Source: Falsihalocynthiibacter sp042445055 (GTDB lineage: Bacteria > Pseudomonadota > Alphaproteobacteria > Rhodobacterales > Rhodobacteraceae). From it: a stretch of 64,000 bases of DNA. Location of the stretch: positions 124,001 through 188,000 of the forward strand of contig NZ_CP170339.1 in the NCBI RefSeq assembly GCF_042445055.1, in the 5' to 3' direction. Numbering within the stretch: position 1 is the stretch's first letter; every line of letters starts with the position of its first letter. The position numbers were made by a program, and so were the translations under genes. This document shows, piece after piece, positions 7,393-15,368 of this stretch. The notes beneath the pieces were generated by a model that saw only the letters and a program-made list of their open reading frames with translations, was not told the origin of the DNA and ran no database searches.

Positions 7393-9732
7393 ATGCGGGA
7401 TTTCCGACCTATGTCAGCTTCCACACTTCCTTTGCTCGACGAACCCAAACCGGGTCGTCTGACAATTCAATACAGCCCGACATCTGATACGGACGTCACA
7501 GAGAACCCGCCCCGTTTTATGTGGATACCTGTTGTCGATGACGAAGCACGCTATGTCTTGCGGCTCTCGACAGATCCCAAATTCCCGAAAGGGAAAACGC
7601 AGGTATTCGAGGACCTACCGCTTAACTTCTTTACGCCCGACGCCACACTAGAACCCGATAATTATCATTGGTCCTATGCCACGTGGGACGCAGAGAAAGG
7701 CGCACAATCCAGCACATGGAGCAGCACGCGCAGTTTCACTGTGTCAGACGGGCTTGCCGAAACGCCCCTGCCCGCGCGCGATGTACGCCTTGCCAAAGTT
7801 GCAACTGACCATCCGCGTCTCTGGCTAACGAGCGATCGTTTGGGTGACTTCAAGAAAGCTGTAATAGCCGACGCAGACCACTGCACATGGTCGACCTTCT
7901 ATGAAAAATCCGTTTTGCCGTGGATGGACCGCGACATCATTCGCGAGCCAGCAGGCTATCCCAACCACCAACGCACAGCCCCGGTTTGGCGGCAAACATA
8001 TATCGACCTGCAAGAGGTTTGGTACGCAATCCGTCACCTCGCGATTGGCGGCAAAGTAACCGACAACACCGAGATTACCGCCCGCGCCAAAGAATGGCTG
8101 CTGGAGGCTGCGAGCTGGGAGCCGATGGGCGTTACCTCTCGCGCCTATACCGACGAGTGGGCCTATCGCGTCTGTAACGCACTCGCATGGGGTTATGACT
8201 GGCTCTACGACGAGCTATCGGAGGACGAACGTGTAACGGTCCGTACGGCATTGCTGGAACGCACGCGGGATATCGCCGAGCACGCGATCCTGAACGCCAA
8301 GATCCATCTGTTCCCCTATGACAGCCACGCGGTGCGCTCGGTTTCATTGGTGATCGTACCAGCTTGTATCGCGCTGTTAGGCGAAGAAGGGTGTGACGAG
8401 GCGCGCGATTGGCTGAACTATTCCATCGAATTTCTGTCCACCGTCTATTCACCATGGGGCGACAGCGACGGTGGCTGGGCCGAAGGCACGCACTACTGGA
8501 TGATGGGCATTGCCTATCTGATTGATGCTGCGAACCGGTTGAAATCCTATGTTGGCCTTGATCTGTACAAGCGCCCGTTCTTTCAAAATACCGGCGATTT
8601 CCCCCTATATTGCAAAGCCCCTAACACGCGCCGCGCGACTATGGGCGACGACAGCACCATGGGCGATCTACCCTGCGTAAAGACTGGCCTGAACCTGCGC
8701 CAGTTCGCTGGGGCCACAGGAAATGGTGCCTATCAATGGTACTGCGAAGAAAACCTGCGCACCAATCCAGGTACGGAAATGGCCTTTTACAACTGGGGAT
8801 GGTGGGACACGAATTTTGATGAGTTGGTATTCCAGACCGATTTCCCTGTCGTCGAAGCAACGCCGCCCGAAAGTGGTTTCCGCCACTTCAAGGGTATCGG
8901 CTGGGTTGGCGTTCAGCACGCAATGGAGGATCCGGATAGCCACGTGCACTTTGTGTTCAAATCATCGCCATTCGGATCTATCAGCCACAGTCACGGCGAT
9001 CAAAACTCTTTCTGCATGTCTGCTTTCGGTGAGGACATGGCGATCCAGTCAGGTCACTACGTTGCTTTCAACTCAACAATGCATCGCAACTGGCGCCGTC
9101 AAACGCGATCAAAGAACGCTATTCTGATCAATGGCAAAGGTCAGTACGCCGAGAAAGACAAGTCCAAAGCCATGGGCGCAACGGGGAGCATCCTCGCCGC
9201 CGAACAGCATGACGACCACATCTTCATTCACGGTGACGCAACCCCAGCCTATCAGAGCCTAAGCCCCGAAGTGACCCGCGCAGAGCGCGAGATATATTTC
9301 GTTCGCAATTCCTACTTTGTCATTATCGACAAAGTGGATGCCGAAACGCCCGTCACAATTGATTGGCTACTGCACGCCAACAACCCGTATGAGCTTGGCA
9401 AATCCTCGTTCAGAAATACCGGCGAGCGCGCAGGCTTTTACGGTCAGGTGGTTTGGTCCGAGGCGGGCAAGCCCGTCATCACACAGGAAACGGGCTTTGC
9501 AGATGTTGACCCGTCCGAGTACGAGGGCCTTCCGGTAAGCACCGTGCTGAACGCGCATTTCCCGGCCTCCACCCGTCATCGGATCGCCACGCTGCTCGTG
9601 CCTTACAAGCTTGATGAACCGAAACGGATTTTCAACTTCATGGACGATCAGGGCTATGACGCCGACCTGTATTTCACAGACCCAGAAGAGCAGACGTTCA
9701 AGATCGTGATGAAGAAACTCGCTAACAGCTAA
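7393..9732 (+). CDS. exo-type oligoalginate lyase, heparinase II/III fold (PL15-like)
   Basis: Cytoplasmic enzyme that cuts alginate oligomers from the end by beta-elimination to give unsaturated uronate monomers. The 779 residues correspond closely to Agrobacterium Atu3025 (776 residues, PL15). It has an N-terminal beta-sandwich (LLDEPKPGRL... ENPPRFMWIP), then an alpha/alpha-barrel (~150-500) with PYDSHAVRS and DGGWAEGTHYW. The likely catalytic His (~312) and Tyr (~368) lie close to those I recall for Atu3025. A C-terminal beta-sandwich with SHSHGDQNSF follows. There is no signal peptide, which suits import before cleavage. The start may be ATG 7393 or 7411; neither has a clear ribosome-binding site. 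Confidence 0.88.
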   Translation: MRDFRPMSASTLPLLDEPKPGRLTIQYSPTSDTDVTENPPRFMWIPVVDDEARYVLRLSTDPKFPKGKTQVFEDLPLNFFTPDATLEPDNYHWSYATWDAEKGAQSSTWSSTRSFTVSDGLAETPLPARDVRLAKVATDHPRLWLTSDRLGDFKKAVIADADHCTWSTFYEKSVLPWMDRDIIREPAGYPNHQRTAPVWRQTYIDLQEVWYAIRHLAIGGKVTDNTEITARAKEWLLEAASWEPMGVTSRAYTDEWAYRVCNALAWGYDWLYDELSEDERVTVRTALLERTRDIAEHAILNAKIHLFPYDSHAVRSVSLVIVPACIALLGEEGCDEARDWLNYSIEFLSTVYSPWGDSDGGWAEGTHYWMMGIAYLIDAANRLKSYVGLDLYKRPFFQNTGDFPLYCKAPNTRRATMGDDSTMGDLPCVKTGLNLRQFAGATGNGAYQWYCEENLRTNPGTEMAFYNWGWWDTNFDELVFQTDFPVVEATPPESGFRHFKGIGWVGVQHAMEDPDSHVHFVFKSSPFGSISHSHGDQNSFCMSAFGEDMAIQSGHYVAFNSTMHRNWRRQTRSKNAILINGKGQYAEKDKSKAMGATGSILAAEQHDDHIFIHGDATPAYQSLSPEVTRAEREIYFVRNSYFVIIDKVDAETPVTIDWLLHANNPYELGKSSFRNTGERAGFYGQVVWSEAGKPVITQETGFADVDPSEYEGLPVSTVLNAHFPASTRHRIATLLVPYKLDEPKRIFNFMDDQGYDADLYFTDPEEQTFKIVMKKLANS

Positions 9733-9751
9733 TGATCGCGCGGAGACTAAT

Positions 9752-10084
9752 ATGACTGTAAAAAACTACTTTCCCGAGCAAGACAATGAGTCGGTAACCG
9801 TCGCCCCGGGACTAAGCCGCAAGGTTGGTGCTCATAATGACAATCTGATGGTTGTCGAGGTGCATTTCGAAGCGGGCACCGTCGCCCCGCGTCACCACCA
9901 CGTGCATGAACAAATCACCTACGTCATGTCAGGAAAGTTCGAGTTCACCGTCGGCGACGAAACCTATGTCGTTGCCGCTGGAGACTCGCTCTATAAGCAG
10001 CCAAACATCGAGCACGGCGCCACCTGTCTGGAGGCTGGAACGCTTCTGGATGTCTTCACGCCGCACCGCGAAGATTTTCTATAA
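9752..10084 (+). CDS. kdgF: KdgF-like cupin (unsaturated uronate ring opening)
   Basis: Small cupin of 110 residues that speeds conversion of the 4,5-unsaturated uronate released by the lyase into the linear keto-sugar DEH. The sequence GHNDN-type core (AHNDNLMVVEVHFEAG), the metal motif RHHHVHEQITYVMSG and the C-terminal HGATCLEAGTLLDVFTP are characteristic of KdgF. The start follows CGGAGA at a normal distance, and the gene is 19 bp behind the lyase gene. Metal ligands are expected to be the histidines of HHHVHEQ and the later H in EHGAT. Confidence 0.9.
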   Translation: MTVKNYFPEQDNESVTVAPGLSRKVGAHNDNLMVVEVHFEAGTVAPRHHHVHEQITYVMSGKFEFTVGDETYVVAAGDSLYKQPNIEHGATCLEAGTLLDVFTPHREDFL

Positions 10085-10123
10085 TATTTCTAATAACACG
10101 TACAAAACAGTGGAGTACACATT

Positions 10124-11005
10124 ATGACCAAACCCGTCATCGGATTCATCGGCCTCGGCCTTATGGGTGGTAACATGGTTGAAAACCTTCAGAAGCGAGG
10201 GTTCGAATTGGTCGTGATGGATCTCAACCAAGACGCCGTCGACGCAGTCCTAAAGCGCGGCAATGCAAAGCAAGCCGCTACGCCCAAAGAGTTGGCAGAA
10301 GCGAGCGATATCGTGATGCTCTGCCTGACAACTTCGGAAGTCGTGGAGAAGATCGTATATGGCGATGAAGGCATTCTCGCAGGCATCAAGAAAGACGCCG
10401 TTCTGATTGATTTCGGAACTTCGATCCCCGCCTCCACGCGCAAGATCGGCGCAGACCTCACCGCCAAGGGCGCGGGCATGATCGACGCACCGCTTGGCCG
10501 CACCCCAGCGCACGCCAAGGACGGTCTCCTGAACATCATGGCTGCTGGTGACAAAGCGACCTTTGATCGCGTCAAGCCAGTATTGGACCAGCAGGGCGAG
10601 AACGTATTTTACCTCGGCGCATTGGGTGCGGGGCACGTTACCAAGCTCATCAATAACTTCATGGGTATGACAACCGTCTGCACCATGAGCCAAGCCTTCG
10701 CCGTCGCCGACCGCGCCGGAGTCGATCGCGCACAACTCTTTGAAATCATGTCCACTGGCCCGTCCAACTCTCCGTTTATGGCATTCTGCAAAAACTACGC
10801 AGTGGACGGAGTAAGTGACCTCGGCTTCTCAATCAACAACGCCAACAAAGACCTCGGATACTTCCTGAAAATGGCCGAGGATATGGGCACAAGAGCCGAG
10901 ATCGCCGAAGGAACATCCCAAAATCTCAAAGCCGCAGTAGACGCTGGTCTAGGCGAGGGCAACGTGCCGGAGATATTCGACTATTACATGAAGCTCGCCC
11001 GCTAG
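10124..11005 (+). CDS. beta-hydroxyacid dehydrogenase family reductase, probable DEH reductase
   Basis: NAD(P)-dependent enzyme of the 3-hydroxyisobutyrate/tartronate-semialdehyde reductase family, 293 residues. It has the Rossmann loop GFIGLGLMGGNMVENL at the N-terminus, the substrate-binding segment DAPLGRTPAHAKDG and the catalytic-lysine helix GHVTKLINNFMG (~170). It is the last gene of the alginate operon, 39 bp after kdgF, with TGGAG before the ATG. In alginate loci of marine bacteria such reductases convert DEH to 2-keto-3-deoxygluconate. The context makes that the best guess; tartronate semialdehyde or another small hydroxyacid cannot be excluded. Confidence 0.85.
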   Translation: MTKPVIGFIGLGLMGGNMVENLQKRGFELVVMDLNQDAVDAVLKRGNAKQAATPKELAEASDIVMLCLTTSEVVEKIVYGDEGILAGIKKDAVLIDFGTSIPASTRKIGADLTAKGAGMIDAPLGRTPAHAKDGLLNIMAAGDKATFDRVKPVLDQQGENVFYLGALGAGHVTKLINNFMGMTTVCTMSQAFAVADRAGVDRAQLFEIMSTGPSNSPFMAFCKNYAVDGVSDLGFSINNANKDLGYFLKMAEDMGTRAEIAEGTSQNLKAAVDAGLGEGNVPEIFDYYMKLAR

Positions 11006-11025
11006 GGGAGCCACAACGATTATAG

Positions 11026-11060
11026 GCCGCATGCGCATTCAAATGACTTGCGCATGCGGC
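11026..11060 (+). terminator. hairpin at the end of the alginate operon
   Basis: A perfect 12-bp inverted repeat (GCCGCATGCGCA at 11026-11037, its complement at 11049-11060) with an 11-base loop, 20 bp past the last stop codon. The downstream side has only ATTTACTT and no real T-run, so termination may be weak or the stem may serve as an mRNA end-protector. Confidence 0.55.
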
Positions 11061-11274
11061 ATTTACTTGATCAATGTAAGCCTGTCGCAGCCACACTCCG
11101 TTCTTTGAACAGTGGTGTACTTGACTAAATGAATTCAATTGATCGACGGTAATGTATTCATTCTCTCATTTGAGAGTAAGGTTGCAACCTTCGGGATGCT
11201 TCCACGCGCGAAATTGGGCTGAACGCAAGCAACGCCCCAAAGAGCGCCAAAGCATTGTTTTATATGTATATTTA

Positions 11275-11287
11275 TTGGTTGCGGGAG
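11275..11287 (+). repeat. left attachment-like repeat of the island (tRNA-fMet 3' end)
   Basis: TTGGTTGCGGGAG, identical and in the same orientation to 25527-25539, which spans the last bases of the tRNA-fMet gene. The flanking A/T-rich bases (ATGTATATTTA here, ATGTATTT there) are also similar. Such a duplication of a tRNA 3' end is the usual trace of site-specific integration. Confidence 0.6.
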
Positions 11288-11498
11288 CCCACAACCACCG
11301 CTGCCGAACAAAATTGGAGTGTTTAGTTTAATGTCATCTCACCACCATTGACTGCCGTCCGCTAACTTCTCAAATGTTGCGATGAATCTTCATTAGAGTG
11401 AATATTGACTAATTTGGCGTCACTATGACGTCATACATGGGCGAAATAAGAATATATATGTCGCAAGGACGAGTTGGCTGAAAGCATGGCTCTTGGTT

Positions 11499-11939
11499 TC
11501 AAAAGTCCCCATCTGCACATTGCAGACAGATGATGCCATTGCTGCGCCACATGTCTACAACTGATTTGCGATCATCAACAATAAAGGAAATTTCTTTTCC
11601 TTCTCCTAGTAGCTTGTCGAGGATTTCCTGTTTTATTTCTGTGTCTGGTCGAAAGTCGTTCGAAGGCCGCATAAGAAGTCTCTCAAATGGGATCGAATTC
11701 CAAGTGAGCCAGGCTTCCGTGATTTTGCGATGCTCTTCCCCACGCCCAGACACCAAGATTAGTTTGTACCTTTCGCTTTTCCAAAGCGTTTTGTACAACT
11801 CCACTATGGGCCGGTTGGGGGTATCATCCCCCATACGTTCATTGAACGACCTCCAATCGGGTCGTTCGCCTTTAAGAAATGCGCGCCTATGATCAATTTG
11901 CGCTAACGTTCCGTCAATATCAAAAAGTGCAGTCAGCAT
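11499..11939 (-). CDS. HAD-fold polynucleotide 3'-phosphatase, T4 Pnkp-like
   Basis: 146 residues, closely resembling the phosphatase half of phage T4 polynucleotide kinase/phosphatase, with no kinase part. HAD motifs: FDIDGTLA (Asp7 nucleophile, Asp9 acid/base), LVSGR (Ser64), a lysine in EIKQEIL (~103), and VDDRKSVVDMW (Asp122, Asp123). The C-terminal CLQCADGDF parallels the end of the T4 enzyme. The predicted activity is removal of 3'-phosphate or 2',3'-cyclic phosphate from nucleic-acid ends. The ATG overlaps the stop of the receiver-HEPN gene by 7 bp, so it is the last gene of a four-gene coupled operon. It may heal or process RNA ends made by the HEPN partner (inference). Confidence 0.85.
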   Translation of the reverse strand: MLTALFDIDGTLAQIDHRRAFLKGERPDWRSFNERMGDDTPNRPIVELYKTLWKSERYKLILVSGRGEEHRKITEAWLTWNSIPFERLLMRPSNDFRPDTEIKQEILDKLLGEGKEISFIVDDRKSVVDMWRSNGIICLQCADGDF

Positions 11940-12877
11940 ACTTCAACTGTTTCTACTTCCATTGCAGCAAGATAATCGCTCAGAATGGCCCACGCCTCAT
12001 TGATCTTTCTCCGCATTCTAGCGGCTTCATTCAAGTCAAAAACATAGTTGTCTTTCCCGGACTCTGCCAAAGTTATTTGCTCATCATTTTCTTCAAGATG
12101 CTTCCAATGGGCCAACCAATTGCGTCTACGGATCGTGTCCGGCAATTCGGCAAGAAGATCATGGGTCTCTTTCTTCAGGTCAGCCGCTGACAGTTTGACA
12201 ACTTTGGTAGCGCGCTGGAATGAGTCCAACATCATTGTGGAGTGTAAGCAGGAAATGAATGTATCGTCATCCTTCTTCGCCTTTTTCTGTTTACCCTCCA
12301 GCTGCCTCTCCGCTTGCTTCAATATGGTATCGCGGAAGTCGGTTGCAAACTTCTCCTTATCGCAACCTGCATCCTGATATTTTCGTTCGATGATTTTGAA
12401 GCACATCTCGTCAATTTGAGATAGAGAACTAACAATAACGCCGCGCATAATCTTAGGGTGTAGCGTTTTGTGGAGAAGGTGATTTATCAAGTCTTCAGCA
12501 TCTTCGCGTACGCTGCCTCGCATGGATGTATAAACGCCTTGAAGTTCTTTTTCTTTCACCTCATCTGCTATCCCGCTGTCACCAGAATAAAAAATAATGT
12601 CGGAGTAAGGTATGTGTTCCCTAATTTTTGAGATGACGTCACCGCCAACCGGCTTATCCACGTGGTCAGCACCGTGAATCCTCCAATCAATGAGCATCAG
12701 GTCGTATTGAGATGTATTCTCAAAATGATGATCCCAATCTTCATTTTCTGGATCAGAAATTCTTTTCGCATCAAGATGGAAGCCTAGGTCTTCGAGATAC
12801 CTTTTTAGTAATCTAAGGGTTGCTTCATACCACTCGGTGCTATCTTCAACCCATAGGATGGAGAACTTAATTAACAT
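11933..12877 (-). CDS. receiver domain fused to HEPN-like RNase domain
   Basis: 314 residues. Residues 1-135 form a response-regulator receiver: acidic pair Glu11/Asp12 (WVEDS), phosphoacceptor Asp64 (LMLIDWRI) and Ser98 (FYSGD). The usual conserved lysine is an arginine (~120). Residues ~140-305 are all-helical with RNWLAH (Arg252 to His257), the R-N-x3-H arrangement of HEPN ribonucleases, followed by a long basic helix. A charged linker QKKAKKDDD (~197-205) lies between. I infer an RNA-cutting effector switched by phosphorylation from the upstream ATPase/kinase-like protein, whose gene it overlaps by 11 bp. The HEPN call rests on one motif plus helical character. Confidence 0.65.
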   Translation of the reverse strand: MLIKFSILWVEDSTEWYEATLRLLKRYLEDLGFHLDAKRISDPENEDWDHHFENTSQYDLMLIDWRIHGADHVDKPVGGDVISKIREHIPYSDIIFYSGDSGIADEVKEKELQGVYTSMRGSVREDAEDLINHLLHKTLHPKIMRGVIVSSLSQIDEMCFKIIERKYQDAGCDKEKFATDFRDTILKQAERQLEGKQKKAKKDDDTFISCLHSTMMLDSFQRATKVVKLSAADLKKETHDLLAELPDTIRRRNWLAHWKHLEENDEQITLAESGKDNYVFDLNEAARMRRKINEAWAILSDYLAAMEVETVEVC

Positions 12878-15368
12878 TTTTTTTGACCTCGAGCACCAGC
12901 CCCGACCAACCCTCGATTGGCTCTTCAGAAACTGAAATATTTAAGTTGATTTCTTTTAGTGTTTGCTGAACGTGGAACAAGCCGCGCCCGGACCCTTCGT
13001 TTCTTGTAGTAAATCCTTTCTCGAATATTTTCTCAGGATCAGATACCGATTTATCAAGCCCTGTTCCATTGTCGGTCACGCGAAAGATACCGCTCTTGGA
13101 AATGGGCGGAACAAACGCTATCTTTTTGGCTTTGTGCCTTTTCGAATTCGATATTAGATTGTCAACCAATATCATTACATCAAGTGGCGCGAACTTCGTT
13201 TGAAACTCTTTGGCTTCCTTAAGTTCGTTGACTACCATCATGCGCCGAACTCCAATTGGATTTTTCTTAAGATCTTCAAGGTAATCAGAAACAAATTTTG
13301 TAAGGTTGCCATTTACTGATTTGAGGGCAACCTTGTATTTTCCGCTTGTTGCGAAGTCGGTGATTTTGGAAATTTTACCAACGCTTTCCTCAATTGACGT
13401 AAGTAAATTAAGGGCTTCTTCTCTGTCGAAATTATTAGCGTCTGCAAGTGTGTATTTTAAGTTTGCAATATCTGTTGCTGCTAGTGAGCTGTATAAAGCA
13501 GTTTGATGATGCAGATTTTTAACGAAATCTCCATCTTTGCTAGCATCCAATTTGAGAAACATGTTCTCATGAGAAGTTTTCTCTAAGCGTGCTTCAACTT
13601 TTTCTCTTTGGGTTTTCTCTTGTTCAGCTTGCTTAACAGCAGCGTCACGCGCCACATTCGCAGTCGCTTCGCGCTGCTTTGCCGCTTTTTCCTCTCTTTG
13701 AGCTTCGTCTGCTCGAGCTTGCTCACGCTCTGCCCTACGTTCAGCCTCTTCTGCGCGCAGCTTTTGCTCATGTGCTTCGATACGAGCCTGCTTCTCAGCC
13801 TTGATAGCCTCCATATTACGAAGGGCAATTTTTTTAAAATTGCCTTTGTCGACAGAAGTCAGTTCATCAAATGTTTTGTCTGTGGTGTTTTGAATGAATG
13901 ATAAGACATACTCATTATAGGCATCTTCGGCTTCAGCTGCTAATTTTGCGATCAACTTTTCATTGATTTTAAATGATTTGATATCAAAGCTAGATGTTCT
14001 GAGGGTCTTGTCGATTGCCTCTATTACTGCGCGTTGGTCAACAGTTCTAATCGCGTAATTTAATGGATCAGATTTAACTTCTTTTTCGTGGATATTCTTG
14101 CGTTCCGGATTTGTTAAATCCATTAGTGTATGCCAGTTTAGACCTTCAACGATAAATCGCTCTAGCTGTCGAACAATGTGTGGAGCATATCCATAGTCTT
14201 CTTCACCATTGCGAAGCGTGATTTTGTTGTCTGGGTCTCCGGCAGTCAGTTCATGAAAAGCTTCATCGTGAACCAGCCCTTCGCGACTTGTAACCGGTTT
14301 AAAAAGGTCTTCGGCATCTGTCGCCGAGACTTGTCCAATTACATCACGCGTGCCTAAGTACCTTGAAGTACCTTGCGTTTTTCGTTGATCTAAGCCAAGC
14401 CAGTCATTCTTTGGGTTTCCGTATGGAGCAACACGAAAACCGTTTAGAAACATGAATATAGAACCATAGTCGTTAGCCGCGTAACCAGTACGCCTTTTGA
14501 AGAATAGTTTTGAGCTAAAGTTCAAATAATGAATGCTGATCTTAATATTCTTCAGGTGTACATACGGGTTATCAACCTTGTAGCTGTAGACTGGTTCGCC
14601 ATGGTAACGAAGTTCAGTCGAGAGCCTTAGTCCTTCGGCATCAATGCTGGATATAATGTTGTAGGTGCGGAGTGAAAGCTCGTCGAAAACGGTGTTCGAG
14701 ATCTTCTCTTCTGGTGTGTCAAAGATCTTAAGCACGACTTCAAATTTTGAATCGGGATCCGAAATGAACTTTTCAAGTTCAGACTTAAGCTTGAGAAGCT
14801 TCTTGTTACCCCAAGGAGCGCGTAAATACGAGATTTTGAGAATTGTTCCGTTTTCGAACGCGCTTTCTTCAATCTCTTTAAGGAACTCGGGTTTTGATAG
14901 AATTTCGTATTGTAGCTTTACTGTCGATATTTCGGCATCTATAGAACCGGTCTCAAAAAGAGCCCAATCAATCGGAAGCCTAATGTAGTCCCCATGTTTG
15001 GCCTTAGTGTAGAGAGTTAACTTCCGGCCCAACCGGTCGCAAGAAAAGCGGCCGACCCCTTTACTTCCTGCAAATGGCTTTTTGCGCTCAGTGTTCGCGG
15101 CCTTTTTTTCTGAATACGCAATATTCAGCCATTTGTCCTGAATGTCCTCAATGGTCATGCCCTTACCAAAGTCTTTGATGACTAACTCAGATGGTGAAGT
15201 GGCGGTCTTATCTTTGAATTGCAGCTTTACACTCGACGATGACGCATCTTTTGAGTTTTTTATTAGCTCAATAATTGCGATGTTGTCGTCTAGGATTAGG
15301 CCTCGGCCAATAATGTCTTTGATGCCTGCGTTGGCACGGAAGGCTAAGTCAGATTTACTGGATGTCAT
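12867..15368 (-). CDS. double-GHKL ATPase: MORC/Hsp90-like N-terminus and histidine-kinase-like C-terminus
   Basis: 833 residues, no membrane segments. The N-terminal GHKL ATPase has Glu34-x3-Asn38 (ELIKNSKDA), DFGKGM (~66-71) and a glycine lid GSKGVGRFSCDRLG (~101-114), as in MORC/MutL/Hsp90 proteins. A middle domain (~130-500) is unrecognised. A strongly charged coiled coil follows (~525-610), then a possible phosphoacceptor helix with His in NLHHQTALYSS (~620). A second GHKL module has VDNLISNSKRH (~733), DNGTGL (~766) and GSGRGL (~794), as in histidine kinases. The ATG overlaps the methylase stop (ATGA) and the stop overlaps the receiver gene. Likely a cytoplasmic sensor that phosphorylates the receiver protein. 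Confidence 0.8.
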   Translation of the reverse strand: MTSSKSDLAFRANAGIKDIIGRGLILDDNIAIIELIKNSKDASSSSVKLQFKDKTATSPSELVIKDFGKGMTIEDIQDKWLNIAYSEKKAANTERKKPFAGSKGVGRFSCDRLGRKLTLYTKAKHGDYIRLPIDWALFETGSIDAEISTVKLQYEILSKPEFLKEIEESAFENGTILKISYLRAPWGNKKLLKLKSELEKFISDPDSKFEVVLKIFDTPEEKISNTVFDELSLRTYNIISSIDAEGLRLSTELRYHGEPVYSYKVDNPYVHLKNIKISIHYLNFSSKLFFKRRTGYAANDYGSIFMFLNGFRVAPYGNPKNDWLGLDQRKTQGTSRYLGTRDVIGQVSATDAEDLFKPVTSREGLVHDEAFHELTAGDPDNKITLRNGEEDYGYAPHIVRQLERFIVEGLNWHTLMDLTNPERKNIHEKEVKSDPLNYAIRTVDQRAVIEAIDKTLRTSSFDIKSFKINEKLIAKLAAEAEDAYNEYVLSFIQNTTDKTFDELTSVDKGNFKKIALRNMEAIKAEKQARIEAHEQKLRAEEAERRAEREQARADEAQREEKAAKQREATANVARDAAVKQAEQEKTQREKVEARLEKTSHENMFLKLDASKDGDFVKNLHHQTALYSSLAATDIANLKYTLADANNFDREEALNLLTSIEESVGKISKITDFATSGKYKVALKSVNGNLTKFVSDYLEDLKKNPIGVRRMMVVNELKEAKEFQTKFAPLDVMILVDNLISNSKRHKAKKIAFVPPISKSGIFRVTDNGTGLDKSVSDPEKIFEKGFTTRNEGSGRGLFHVQQTLKEINLNISVSEEPIEGWSGLVLEVKKNVN

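Larger units (their letters stand above)
11006..11498. other. gene-free junction between the alginate locus and the island
   Basis: After the hairpin at 11026-11060 no credible gene is seen on either strand. The stretch contains the left copy of the tRNA-fMet end repeat (11275-11287), so bases up to there are probably original chromosome and the rest island DNA. Composition becomes AT-rich from about 11260. Genes on both sides point toward this region. Confidence 0.6.
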
